Notes: a model not told the origin generated them from the sequence alone. DNA of 64,000 nt from Mesorhizobium carmichaelinearum (GCF_900199455.1 NZ_FZQR01000007.1:124001-188000); one strand, 5' to 3'; counted from the stretch's first letter, positions 17,731-25,836 are shown. A program made the numbers and translations.

Positions 17731-20700
17731 CTACTTCTTCAGTTGGTCGCGCAAGGCGGCGAGCTTGGCGAAGGGCGAGTCCGGATCGAAGCGCACTGGG
17801 CGTTCCTCGCGCGGCTTCGGCTGGAAGGCCGGCTTTGCGCCCCCCTTGCCGCGATCGGGACCACCCTTGCCCTCGGGCCGGCCACCCTTCCAGTCGGGAC
17901 GGCCTTCGCGGCGGTCGGGACGCTCGCCTTGCGGGCGGGCATCACGCCGCTGTTCGCCTTCACCCTGCGGCTTGGGCTTGAACTTCGAACGGTCGAAGCG
18001 CGGCTTGCCGGCGCCATCGCGACGCCCCTCATGGGCGGGACGTTCTCCGGGAGCAGCCGTGGCCGGTGCACCGGCGGCATCGGCGGGTGCATTGTTTCGG
18101 CCGCGCGCTTGTCCGTTGCGCTGGCGGCTGTTGCGACCTTCCTGATGGCGGGGGCGCTGTTCGAAACGGCCCTGGCGCCACAGCAAGATCGGCTTGGGCG
18201 CTTCGGCCACTTCACCCTCCCCCTCGTGGGGAGGGTCGGCGCGCAGCGCCGGGGTGGGGGGAGCGGCGGTACCGTCAGCGCTGCCTGAATCGTTGGCGCC
18301 ATCATCCCCACCCGCGTCGCTTCGCGCCGCGACCTCCCCCATCGAGGGGGAGGTAAGGGCGTTGGCGCTTTCAGCGACACTGACGTCAGCAATGGCTTCC
18401 GCCTCGGGCTCGGCAGCAGGTTCAGCGACCGCCTCGACTGCAGCAACCTCCGTAGCGGACTCTTCGGTTGCTTCGACCGGAGTTTCCGATTGCTCTTCCG
18501 CGACCGGCTCTGCGACGGATTCCGCGACGGCTTCGGCAGGAGTTTCGAGCGCGGTCTCGGCGACAGCCGGCTCCGAACCTTCGACCGCCGCTTCGGCGGT
18601 CGCATCTGTTGCGGCGGCTTCGGCTGCCTTGGCCTGCTCGGCGCGTGCAGCCTCTTCTGCTGCGAGCTTGGCCGCGGCGGCTTCCCGCGCGGCATTGTCC
18701 TGCGCTTCCAGCCGCGCCTTGACTTCCGCCGCCGGCTTCGGCTCGGCGCGGTAGCCCAGGCCTTTCAAGATTTCTTCCATGTCGTCTGCGGTGGCGCCGA
18801 GGATCGACATCATCGGCGGCGTCACCATGAAGGACTGGCCGTCATAGGCGCCGTCCGGACGCTGGCCGAGGCCAGGCTTCCAGTTGGTCGCCGGACGGAT
18901 GAGGTCTGCCAGCCGTTCCAATATGTCGATGCGCACCGCGCGGCGGCCGAGATTGCGGTAGCCGGCAAGCTTGTAGAAGGCCTTGTCGAAGGCCGGATCG
19001 ATGACCACCGAGGTGCGGCCCGACGCCAGCGCATGGACCACGTCGCCGAAACCCGGCTTGTCCTTGCCGTCGTTCTTCAGCGCCCACAGCAAGGTCACCA
19101 GCCCGGCGGGGGCCGGCTTGATCAGCGCCGGCACGAAGACGTGGTAGGCGCCAAAGCGCACGCCAAGCCGGCGCAGTGCCGCGCGGCCTTCCTGGTCGAG
19201 CGACTTCATCTCCTCGGCGATATCGCGGCGGTTGATGAGGCCGAAATTCTCGACCAGCTGGAAGGCGATGCCACGGCCGATGCCGGAAATCTGATCGGCA
19301 TTTTTCAGGTCGACCAGCGGCTTCAACAGGGATTCGATCTGGAAATTGACGAAGCGTTCGGCGCGCGCGGCGACCTTGTCGCGCGCCGGGCCGGTCAGCT
19401 GTTCGTCGGCCAGCAGCACCAGGCGCGGCTTCAGCGCGTCCTCGCCGGAAACCAGCGTGCCGATCGGCGCGCCGATCCAGCGCAGCGTGCCGTCCGAGCC
19501 AAGTGCCAGGTCGCCATTGGCGCAGGCACCAAAACGTTCGGCGCGCGCCTCGAATTCGGCGGCCAGCGCCTTTTGCGCGGCGGTGCGCACGGCCTTGGCG
19601 TCTTCGCCGCCGGCGGTCTGGTCGGCGGTGAAGCGGAACCCTTGCAACTCGCCGACATGGTGGCCTTCGACAAGGACGGTTCCGGTAGGACTGATTTCGG
19701 CTTCAGGCATGGTATTTTCTCTAAGGCGCCGCATGAGGACGGAAGTCCTGCGGTCTACGAAGCGTTTCGTCAACCGCTCATGCAGCGCATCCGACAATCT
19801 GTCTTCGATTTCGCGCGTCTTTTCCTGCCAGTGTGCCTGATCGGCCAGCCAGCCGGGCCGGTTCGACACGAATGTCCAGGTGCGGATCTGGGCGATGCGG
19901 TGCGACAGCGTGTCGATGTCGCCCTCGGTGGTGTCGGCGCGGCGCACCTGTTCGGCCATATAGTTTTCGTCGACATGGCCGTGGCGGGCGAGGTCCATGT
20001 AGATCGAGGCGATGAGGTCGGCGTGCTGGGCCGGCGCAATCTTCCTGTAGTCGGGGAGAGCGCAGGCTTCCCACAGCAGCGCCACGCGCGTGGCATCGGT
20101 GGCAAGCGCGCGGATATCGCCGTCGCGGGAGAGATATTCGAGCGCCTGTGCGTCGACCGCCGGCAGCGCGCGCGTCAGGCCCTCGACCGGCGCGTTGGTC
20201 TCGATCGAGCGCTTCAGCGCATCGAGGCTGGCGAAGTCGAAATGCGCGGTGCGCCACTGCAGCACCTTCACCGGCTCGAAGTCATGGCTCTCGATCTTCT
20301 TGACCAGCTCTTCGTCGAGCGGATCGACCTGGCCGGTGACGCCGAAGGTGCCGTCGCGCAGATGCCGGCCAGCGCGGCCGGCGATCTGGCCAAGCTCGGC
20401 CGCCGTCAGATTGCGGTACTGGTAGCCGTCGAATTTGCGGTTCTGGGCGAAGGCGACATGGTCGAGATCGAGGTTGAGACCCATGCCGATGGCGTCGGTG
20501 GCGACGAGATAGTCGACATCGCCGGACTGGAACAGCGCCACCTGGGCGTTGCGGGTGCGCGGTGAGAGCGCGCCAAGCACGACGGCGGCACCGCCCTGCT
20601 GGCGACGGATCAGCTCGGCGATGGCGTAGACCTCGTCGGCAGAGAAGGCGACGATCGCGGTGCGGCGTGGCAGGCGGGTCAGCTTCTTCGAACCGGCATA

Positions 20701-21189
20701 GGCCAGATGCGATAGCCGCGGCCGGGTCACCACCGAGACGCCCTTCAGCAGGCGCTGCAGGATGCCGTGCATGGTGGCGGCGCCCAGCAAAAGCGTTTCC
20801 TGGCGGCCACGCAGATGCAGGATACGGTCGGTGAAGATGTGGCCGCGCTCGAGGTCGCCGGCGAGTTGCACCTCGTCGATGGCGACGAAGGCGGCATCCG
20901 TCTCGCGCGGCATGGCTTCGACGGTGCAGACCGAATATTTGGCGCCCGGCGGCTGGATCTTCTCTTCGCCGGTGATCAGCGCGACCTTGTGGGCGCCGAC
21001 CTTTTCGCAGACGCGGCTATAGACTTCCCGCGCCAGCAGCCTGAGCGGCAGGCCGATGACACCGGTTTCGTGCGCCACCATGCGCTCGATGGCGAGATGG
21101 GTCTTGCCGGTGTTGGTCGGCCCAAGCACGGCGGTCACGTCGCGGCCCGACAGGATCAGCGGCTCGGTGTGTTTGGGCTGGATGTTCAT
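17731..21189 (-). CDS. Suv3-like superfamily 2 RNA helicase with long disordered tail
   Basis: A 1152-residue protein. The helicase core occupies about 1-330: Walker A GPTNTGKTH (motif I), DEVQ box in VAIDEVQLAG (motif II), GAATMHG (III), then VVLGALSPRTRNAQ, VATDAIGMGLNLDLDHV and QIAGRAGRHLRDGTFG (V-VI). This is the mitochondrial Suv3 type, common in alphaproteobacteria. A helical region follows to about 830. From about 830 the protein is disordered: Ala/Glu/Val-rich repeats, then a segment derived from a palindromic repeat (18214-18354), then an Arg/Gly/Lys-rich tail (EGRPDWKGGRPEGKGG) suited to RNA binding. It probably unwinds RNA in decay. Start ATG 21189 opens directly into the core. Confidence 0.9.
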   Translation of the reverse strand: MNIQPKHTEPLILSGRDVTAVLGPTNTGKTHLAIERMVAHETGVIGLPLRLLAREVYSRVCEKVGAHKVALITGEEKIQPPGAKYSVCTVEAMPRETDAAFVAIDEVQLAGDLERGHIFTDRILHLRGRQETLLLGAATMHGILQRLLKGVSVVTRPRLSHLAYAGSKKLTRLPRRTAIVAFSADEVYAIAELIRRQQGGAAVVLGALSPRTRNAQVALFQSGDVDYLVATDAIGMGLNLDLDHVAFAQNRKFDGYQYRNLTAAELGQIAGRAGRHLRDGTFGVTGQVDPLDEELVKKIESHDFEPVKVLQWRTAHFDFASLDALKRSIETNAPVEGLTRALPAVDAQALEYLSRDGDIRALATDATRVALLWEACALPDYRKIAPAQHADLIASIYMDLARHGHVDENYMAEQVRRADTTEGDIDTLSHRIAQIRTWTFVSNRPGWLADQAHWQEKTREIEDRLSDALHERLTKRFVDRRTSVLMRRLRENTMPEAEISPTGTVLVEGHHVGELQGFRFTADQTAGGEDAKAVRTAAQKALAAEFEARAERFGACANGDLALGSDGTLRWIGAPIGTLVSGEDALKPRLVLLADEQLTGPARDKVAARAERFVNFQIESLLKPLVDLKNADQISGIGRGIAFQLVENFGLINRRDIAEEMKSLDQEGRAALRRLGVRFGAYHVFVPALIKPAPAGLVTLLWALKNDGKDKPGFGDVVHALASGRTSVVIDPAFDKAFYKLAGYRNLGRRAVRIDILERLADLIRPATNWKPGLGQRPDGAYDGQSFMVTPPMMSILGATADDMEEILKGLGYRAEPKPAAEVKARLEAQDNAAREAAAAKLAAEEAARAEQAKAAEAAATDATAEAAVEGSEPAVAETALETPAEAVAESVAEPVAEEQSETPVEATEESATEVAAVEAVAEPAAEPEAEAIADVSVAESANALTSPSMGEVAARSDAGGDDGANDSGSADGTAAPPTPALRADPPHEGEGEVAEAPKPILLWRQGRFEQRPRHQEGRNSRQRNGQARGRNNAPADAAGAPATAAPGERPAHEGRRDGAGKPRFDRSKFKPKPQGEGEQRRDARPQGERPDRREGRPDWKGGRPEGKGGPDRGKGGAKPAFQPKPREERPVRFDPDSPFAKLAALRDQLKK
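18214..18354. repeat. RIME-like mosaic palindrome inserted in frame in the helicase gene
   Basis: Terminal hairpins ACCCTCCCC/GGGGAGGGT (18214-18236) and ACCTCCCCC/GGGGGAGGT (18332-18354), with inner GGCGCGCAGCGCC and CGCGTCGCTTCGCGCCGCG blocks, match the intergenic element at 15547-15647 in layout. The span is 141 bp, exactly 47 codons, so the reading frame is kept. On the coding strand it gives SPSMGEVAARSDAGG and PPTPALRADPPHEGEGE type peptides. Confidence 0.85.
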
Positions 21190-21903
21190 CGGCTCGGAAA
21201 TATGGGCTTTCAGGCCTCTGGTTGTCGGGAGCGTGCCTCAACTGGCGCGTATGACAGGCGACACATAGGGATTTCGGGCGCGAAGCGAAAGCGGAATGTT
21301 CCGTTGGCGGCTCGAAGGCCTCTATGTCCAGCGCTAAATTGGCTGCTGCTTAACTGATGGAACGAGTCTGGAACGAATCAGCGACGAATCGGTGACTCGC
21401 CAAGATTCAGCTTTTGTTCACGGCTACTAATGGATTTTGTGACCATGAGTCTCACCACATGCTGAATCGTCGAATTGGCCCATTTTATGCTAGGCGATCT
21501 CTGCCCTTAACCTTTGCCGGGCAACGAGGGCGGCGCCCCGGCGCCCATCGCTCAAGATTATGAAATTGTTAATCTTTCTGAACTGGGCGTTAAGCGATTG
21601 CAGCGGATTCCGGGCCATTAACGTTAACTTCCGCTCAAAGCCGGAACGAATCGGCGACAAAGCAGCGCCATCGGTATTTTCCCGTTTTGTTCCCTCAATA
21701 TCTTGTGCTGTGAACAGCTTATCCACCGACAATCCCCAGGCTTGCCCACAGGGTTCGCACAGGCGGCGCTGCCGCCATTAACCTTTGCGTGCCGGATTGG
21801 GGCATTGCGCCGCAGCGGGGGCATTTTGGCTCCTGGGCATCAATTGCAAACGGTCCGGTTTCCCGGTCCGTTTGTCACAAGATATGCGCCGCCGTTAGAC
21901 GTC
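21190..21903. promoter_or_regulatory. Gene-free block with dense GANTC sites and DnaA-box-like motifs
   Basis: 714 bp with no supported gene, upstream of the helicase and downstream of phaB. Nine GANTC sites lie in 21364-21652 (starts 21364, 21375, 21386, 21394, 21404, 21447, 21464, 21606, 21648); about one is expected. A 16-bp sequence GGAACGAATC(A/G)GCGAC occurs at 21370-21385 and 21643-21658, and TTAACCTTTGC at 21507-21517 and 21778-21788. TTATCCACC (21719-21727) resembles a DnaA box; TTAACGTTAAC is at 21618-21628. An 80-codon minus frame with a TTG start (21490-21732) lacks support. The block looks regulatory, cell-cycle or replication related. Confidence 0.55.
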
Positions 21904-22629
21904 TCAGGCGAAGTATTGGCCACCATTGGCAGTGATGGTCGAGCCGGTGATGAAGCCGGCATCCTCCGAAGCGAGGAAGACGACGCAGCGCGCGATCTCT
22001 TCCGGCTCGCCGAGGCGGCCGACCGGGATCTGCGGCAGGATGCGCTCGTTGAGCACCTTCTCGTCGATCGCCTTGACCATTTCGGTGGCGATGTAGCCGG
22101 GGCAGATGACATTGACGGTGATACCCGCGCGCGCGCCCTCTTGAGCGAGAGCCTTGCTGAAGCCGATGTCGCCAGCCTTGGCGGCGGAATAATTGACCTG
22201 GCCGGCCTGGCCCTTCTGGCCGTTGATCGAGGAGATGGTGATGACGCGGCCGAACTTGCGCTCGCGCATGCCGTTCCACAGTGGATGCGTCATGTTGAAA
22301 ACACCGGACAGATTGGTGTCGATGACCTCTTTCCACTGGTCGCGGGTGATCTTGTGGAACATGGCATCGCGGGTGATGCCGGCATTGTTGACCAGCACCG
22401 CGACCGGGCCGAGGTCGGCCTCGACCCGACTGATGCCGGCGGCGCAAGCGTCATAGTCGGCGACCGACCATTTGTAGACCGGAATGCCGGTCTCGGCCTT
22501 GAATTTCGCCGCCGCCTCGTCGTTGCCGGCATAGTTCGCGGCGACCGAATAGCCGGCGGTTTTCAAAGCGATCGAGATCGCCGCGCCGATGCCGCGCGAT
22601 CCGCCCGTGACGATTGCAACCTTGGTCAT
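21904..22629 (-). CDS. phaB: Acetoacetyl-CoA reductase (NADPH)
   Basis: A 241-residue short-chain dehydrogenase that reduces acetoacetyl-CoA to (R)-3-hydroxybutyryl-CoA, the second step of polyhydroxybutyrate synthesis in the cytosol. Visible: nucleotide-binding TGGSRGIG (8-15), NNAG (81-84), and the Ser134-Tyr147-Lys151 catalytic set in ISSINGQ...NYSAAKAG. The middle and end (PVGRLGEPEEIARCVVFLAS, GSTITANGGQYF) match PhaB. ATG 22629 has GGGAGGAC two bases upstream with GGAGG properly placed. It lies downstream of phaA across a 124-bp spacer with an inverted repeat. Confidence 0.95.
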   Translation of the reverse strand: MTKVAIVTGGSRGIGAAISIALKTAGYSVAANYAGNDEAAAKFKAETGIPVYKWSVADYDACAAGISRVEADLGPVAVLVNNAGITRDAMFHKITRDQWKEVIDTNLSGVFNMTHPLWNGMRERKFGRVITISSINGQKGQAGQVNYSAAKAGDIGFSKALAQEGARAGITVNVICPGYIATEMVKAIDEKVLNERILPQIPVGRLGEPEEIARCVVFLASEDAGFITGSTITANGGQYFA

Positions 22630-22651
22630 ATGTCCTCCCTTTGGTCGGATG

Positions 22652-22748
22652 AGCGAGTAGGGAGTAGCCAATAGTGAGTAGGGATTTGATGTCCCGCCGC
22701 ACTGAAGCCATTCTTCCCTATTCGCTACTCCCTATTCACTATTCACTT
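22652..22748. repeat. Degenerate inverted repeat of GAGTAGGG-type units between phaB and phaA
   Basis: The left arm GCGAGTAGGGAGTAGCCAAT (from 22653) is matched by the reverse complement of CTATTCGCTACTCCCTATTC (22718-22737) at about 19 of 23 positions. Short CTATTCAC/CTACTCCC units repeat inside. The composition resembles the AGTAGGGC tandem repeat at 44632-44708. It would form a hairpin in the phaA-phaB transcript. Confidence 0.6.
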
Positions 22749-22753
22749 CTTTT

Positions 22754-23932
22754 TCAGAGCGCTTCCACGCAGAGGGCGACGCCCATGCCGCCGCCGATGC
22801 ACAGGGTTGCGAGGCCCTTCTTGGCGCCGCGGCGGCGCATCTCGTAGACCAGCGTGTTGAAGACGCGGGCGCCCGAGGCGCCGATCGGGTGGCCGATGGC
22901 GATGGCGCCGCCATTGACGTTGACGATCGACGGATCCCAGCCCATGCCCTTGTTGACGGCGCAGGCCTGTGCCGCAAAAGCCTCGTTGGCCTCGACCAGG
23001 TCGAGATCGCTGACCGACCAGCCGGCCTTTTCCAGAGCCTTGCGCGAGGCCGGGATCGGTCCGGTGCCCATGATCGCCGGATCGACGCCGGCGGTTGCCC
23101 AGGACGCGATTCGCGCCAGCGGGGTGATGCCGCGCCTTGCGGCTTCCGCTTCGCTCATCAGCAGCGCGCCGGCGGCACCATCATTGATGCCGGAAGCGTT
23201 GGCGGCGGTCACCGTGCCGTCCTTGTCGAAGGCCGGCTTCAGCTTGGTCATCGCATCCAGCGTCGCACCATGACGGATGTATTCGTCCTGGTCGACAATG
23301 GTGTCGCCCTTCCTGCCCTTGATGGTGAAGGCGACGATCTCGTCCTTGAACTTGCCGGCCTTCTGCGCGGCCTCTGCCTTGTTCTGCGAGGCCAGCGCGA
23401 ACTGGTCCTGGTCGTCACGGGTGATCTGGAACTGGCGGGCGACGTTCTCGGCGGTGTTGCCCATGTGGTAGCCATTGAAGGCGTCCCACAGGCCGTCCTT
23501 GATCATGGTATCGATCATCTTGTAGTCGCCCATCTTGACGCCGGCGCGCAGATGTTCGGCGTGCGGCGACAGCGACATCGATTCCTGGCCGCCGGCGATG
23601 ATCACCTTGGCGTCGCCGGTGGCGATCTGCTGCATGCCGAGCGCGATGGCGCGCAGGCCCGAGCCACAAACCTGGTTGAGGCCCCAGGCGGTGGTCTCCT
23701 TGGGCAAGCCGGCAAGGATCGAGGCCTGGCGGGCCGGGTTCTGGCCCTGGGCCGCTGTCAGCACCTGGCCGAGGATGATCTCGTCGACCTCGGCGGCTTC
23801 GACACCGGCGCGCGACAAAAGTTCCTTGATGACGACGGCGCCGAGTTCATGCGCTGGCGTGGCGGCGAAAGCGCCGTTGAAGGAGCCGACGGCCGTGCGC
23901 GCGGCGCTGGCAATGACGATGGAATCGGGCAT
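22754..23932 (-). CDS. phaA: Acetyl-CoA C-acetyltransferase (beta-ketothiolase)
   Basis: A 392-residue thiolase that condenses two acetyl-CoA to acetoacetyl-CoA, the first step of PHB synthesis. The nucleophile Cys89 is in NQVCGSGLRA, His348 in GGAIAIGHPIGASG and Cys378 in LCIGGGMG. NEAFAAQ is the third thiolase motif. Length is normal for the family. It is followed by phaB on the same strand and is divergent from phaR; the 295-bp region between the two starts holds two PhaR-type operators. Confidence 0.96.
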   Translation of the reverse strand: MPDSIVIASAARTAVGSFNGAFAATPAHELGAVVIKELLSRAGVEAAEVDEIILGQVLTAAQGQNPARQASILAGLPKETTAWGLNQVCGSGLRAIALGMQQIATGDAKVIIAGGQESMSLSPHAEHLRAGVKMGDYKMIDTMIKDGLWDAFNGYHMGNTAENVARQFQITRDDQDQFALASQNKAEAAQKAGKFKDEIVAFTIKGRKGDTIVDQDEYIRHGATLDAMTKLKPAFDKDGTVTAANASGINDGAAGALLMSEAEAARRGITPLARIASWATAGVDPAIMGTGPIPASRKALEKAGWSVSDLDLVEANEAFAAQACAVNKGMGWDPSIVNVNGGAIAIGHPIGASGARVFNTLVYEMRRRGAKKGLATLCIGGGMGVALCVEAL

Positions 23933-24072
23933 TTTCTTCTCCAGACTTCAAGGTGTTGTTCTGTCGTTGAGGACTTTTCTTGCCCTTTCCCAACCCCAAG
24001 TCAAACCGGAAATCGGCATGGCGCCCATGCACGCCAAGCAGGTCACGCGTCGCGGTGCCGGCGGGCTGGCCG

Positions 24073-24104
24073 CTGCTGCGCAGCATATTTTGCCTGCTAT
24101 GCAG
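24073..24104. promoter_or_regulatory. Pair of PhaR-type operators between phaA and phaR
   Basis: CTGCTGCGCAG (24073-24083) and CTGCTATGCAG (24094-24104) both fit the CTGC-N3-GCAG site described for PhaR of Paracoccus denitrificans. Their centres are 21 bp apart, two helical turns. A further CTGC-rich patch (CACTGCACAAACTGC, about 24120-24134) follows. They suit autorepression of phaR and repression of phaAB when no PHB granules titrate PhaR. Confidence 0.7.
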
Positions 24105-24227
24105 CATTATGTGATCCCGCACTGCACAAACTGCTTGGAATTATGAGGCTTTTGCGCATATCCTCAAAAAGGGCGCAATCGTTACCGGCTGCTTACTCAG
24201 GCGTGCCGGTGTCCGGGGAGGATGCAG

Positions 24228-24839
24228 ATGGCCGCAAAAGACGATCCGATCATTATCAAGAAATACGCCAATCGCCGCCTCTATAATACGGGGACGAGCA
24301 CCTATGTGACGCTCGAGGATCTGGCCGAAATGGTCAAGAAGGGCGAGGAGTTCACCGTCCAGGATGCCAAGACCGGTGACGACATCACGCATCCGGTGCT
24401 GACCCAGATCATTTTCGAGCTGGAGAACAAGGATGGGCAGAACATGCTGCCGATCCCGTTCCTGCGCCAGCTGATCGCCTTCTACGGCGACCAGATGCAG
24501 ATGATCGTGCCGAGCTTCCTCGAACAGTCGATGATCGCCTTCTCCAAGGAGCAGGAGCGGTTTCGCGAGCAGATGAAGGGCGCGATCGGCAAGTCGCCGC
24601 TGGACGTCATGAAGATTGCGACGCCGATCAAGGCGCTGGAAGAGCAGACACGCCGCAACATGGAAATGTTCCAGAACGCGATGCGGCTGTTCACACCGTT
24701 TCCGCCCGCTGGGTCAGCGCCGGCCGCGGCTCCCGCGGAGCCGGCCAGGAAGGATGCGCCGCCCGAAAAATCCGACGATCTGCAGCAGCTGAAGGACCAG
24801 ATAGCGGCCATGCAGCGCAAGCTCGACACGATGTCGTGA
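24228..24839 (+). CDS. phaR: PHB synthesis repressor PhaR
   Basis: A 203-residue protein. The N-terminal PhaR DNA-binding domain is clear: DDPIIIKKYANRRLYNTGTSTYVTLEDLAEMVKKGEEFTV (read in pieces), followed by the PHB accumulation regulatory domain DITHPVLTQIIFELENK and NMLPIPFLRQLI. The C-terminal third is an Ala/Pro linker and a short helix QQLKDQIAAMQRKLD. PhaR binds DNA and PHB granules, linking phasin and PHB gene expression to polymer level. ATG 24228 is chosen over 24222 because GGGGAGG lies six bases before it and directly abuts 24222. Confidence 0.96.
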   Translation: MAAKDDPIIIKKYANRRLYNTGTSTYVTLEDLAEMVKKGEEFTVQDAKTGDDITHPVLTQIIFELENKDGQNMLPIPFLRQLIAFYGDQMQMIVPSFLEQSMIAFSKEQERFREQMKGAIGKSPLDVMKIATPIKALEEQTRRNMEMFQNAMRLFTPFPPAGSAPAAAPAEPARKDAPPEKSDDLQQLKDQIAAMQRKLDTMS

Positions 24840-24879
24840 GCCGGCAAGGCGCGGCGCCGCGGCCAAATTCGTCCGTGCC

Positions 24880-25371
24880 TTATCTATCGATCGTCATCTG
24901 CCACAATTCCCAGATTTCGTCGGCCTGCCCGTCGAGCGAGCGGTAAAAAGCCTTGGCCGGCATGTTGGATTGCAGCACCGTCCACTTGATGGCGGATGCG
25001 CCGATGCCGATCGCATGGTCGCGCAGCCGCTGCACAAGGGCGTAGCCGACCGACATGCCGCGCGCAGCCTCGGCCACATAGAGTTCCTTCAGCACCACGA
25101 CCGGCCTGAAATCATAAGTCCAGGGAATGAGATAGTGGACGGCGATGCCGACGATCGCGCCATCGACTTCGGCCACGAACACCCCGAAGCGGGGCGATGG
25201 TCCGAGCCCATCTTCGACGACGTCCGCTTCGGTGACGCGGAATTTGTCGGCATAGCCCTCGAACACGGCGAGCGCCCGCATCAGGACGAGCACCGCGCCG
25301 ACATCCCGCCGCTCGAACGGACGGACGACTACCGCCGCCGTTTTGCGCGCTGGGCTCCGCGTCTGGATCAT
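24880..25371 (-). CDS. GNAT family N-acetyltransferase
   Basis: A 163-residue acetyltransferase. GNAT elements are seen as VVVRPFERRDVGAVLVLMRAL (start of fold), FVAEVDGAIVGIAVHYL, VVLKELYVAEAARGMSVGYALVQRL (acetyl-CoA loop, with G-x-x-x-G rather than a classic Q/RxxGxG/A) and SNMPAKAFYRSLD. The LxxLYV motif and length resemble the SSAT/diamine-type subfamily; substrate unknown. ATG 25371 overlaps the end of the rhodanese gene by four bases (ATGA). A longer frame to 25554 runs inside that gene and is rejected. Confidence 0.85.
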   Translation of the reverse strand: MIQTRSPARKTAAVVVRPFERRDVGAVLVLMRALAVFEGYADKFRVTEADVVEDGLGPSPRFGVFVAEVDGAIVGIAVHYLIPWTYDFRPVVVLKELYVAEAARGMSVGYALVQRLRDHAIGIGASAIKWTVLQSNMPAKAFYRSLDGQADEIWELWQMTIDR

Positions 25372-25787
25372 GCCCGTAGGGCACCAGGCTCCTTGCCCGA
25401 GGCGAAAGGAAGCTCTTCGTCCTGCCAGCCGGTTATGCCGCCGATCATGATCTTGACGGGCATGCCGAGGCTGGCGAGCTTCAAAGCTGCCCGGTCCGCG
25501 CCATTGCAATGCGGTCCCGCGCAATAGACGACGAACAGCGTGCCTGCCGGCCATTGCGCCATCCGCTCGGCCGAAATGTCGCGGTGCGGCAGATGCAGCG
25601 CGCCCGGCACATGGCGGCGCTCATAGGCATCAGGCGAACCGACCACATGCAGAAGCACAAAGTCCGGCTCTCCGCCGCGCAGTGCTGCTGCAACGTCCGA
25701 ACAGTCGGTCTCCACGGAAAGCCGGTGCAGGAAATGGTCCCGGGCGATTTCCGCCGATGCCGTCGGAATGTCAGTCACATAGCTCAT
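25368..25787 (-). CDS. Single-domain rhodanese-like protein
   Basis: A 139-residue protein. The rhodanese fold is seen in VLLHVVGSPDAYERRHVPGALHLPHRDI, and the active-site loop has Cys89 in YCAGPHCNGADRAA with a second Cys94. Family members move sulfane sulfur. It is divergent from an FtrA-type AraC regulator, a pairing common in proteobacteria, and translationally coupled to the GNAT gene. ATG 25787 has GGAG seven bases upstream, but that site lies within a hairpin (25795-25811). Confidence 0.88.
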   Translation of the reverse strand: MSYVTDIPTASAEIARDHFLHRLSVETDCSDVAAALRGGEPDFVLLHVVGSPDAYERRHVPGALHLPHRDISAERMAQWPAGTLFVVYCAGPHCNGADRAALKLASLGMPVKIMIGGITGWQDEELPFASGKEPGALRA

Positions 25788-25794
25788 CAGGGGT

Positions 25795-25836
25795 CTCCAT
25801 CGCTGATGGAGCTGGTCTCCATCGCTTTTGATGGAG
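25795..25836 (-). promoter_or_regulatory. Tandem hairpins over the rhodanese ribosome-binding site
   Basis: On the minus strand CTCCATCAGCGATGGAG (25811-25795) forms a 7-bp stem whose 3' arm contains the GGAG ribosome site of the rhodanese gene. A second copy with a longer loop, CTCCATCAAAAGCGATGGAG, lies directly upstream (25836-25817). The duplication and placement suggest translational control. Confidence 0.5.

Noticed and set aside
18490..20565. Open frame of about 690 codons on the plus strand opposite the helicase
   Set aside because: Shadow of GC-rich coding sequence; no ribosome site, repetitive Arg/Gly/Ala composition, and the minus strand carries all helicase motifs.
21490..21732. 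An 80-codon minus frame with TTG start in the GANTC block
   Set aside because: No ribosome site, no domain, and it overlaps the repeated regulatory motifs; a plus-strand frame over the same bases is equally unsupported.
21190..21903. Idea that this block is the chromosome origin
   Set aside because: The GANTC and DnaA-box-like motifs are suggestive, but only one good DnaA-like box is seen and the usual rhizobial oriC neighbours are absent; kept as an open regulatory finding instead.
24222..24227. ATG 24222 as phaR start
   Set aside because: The GGGGAGG ribosome site abuts it with no spacer, whereas ATG 24228 has six bases of spacing.
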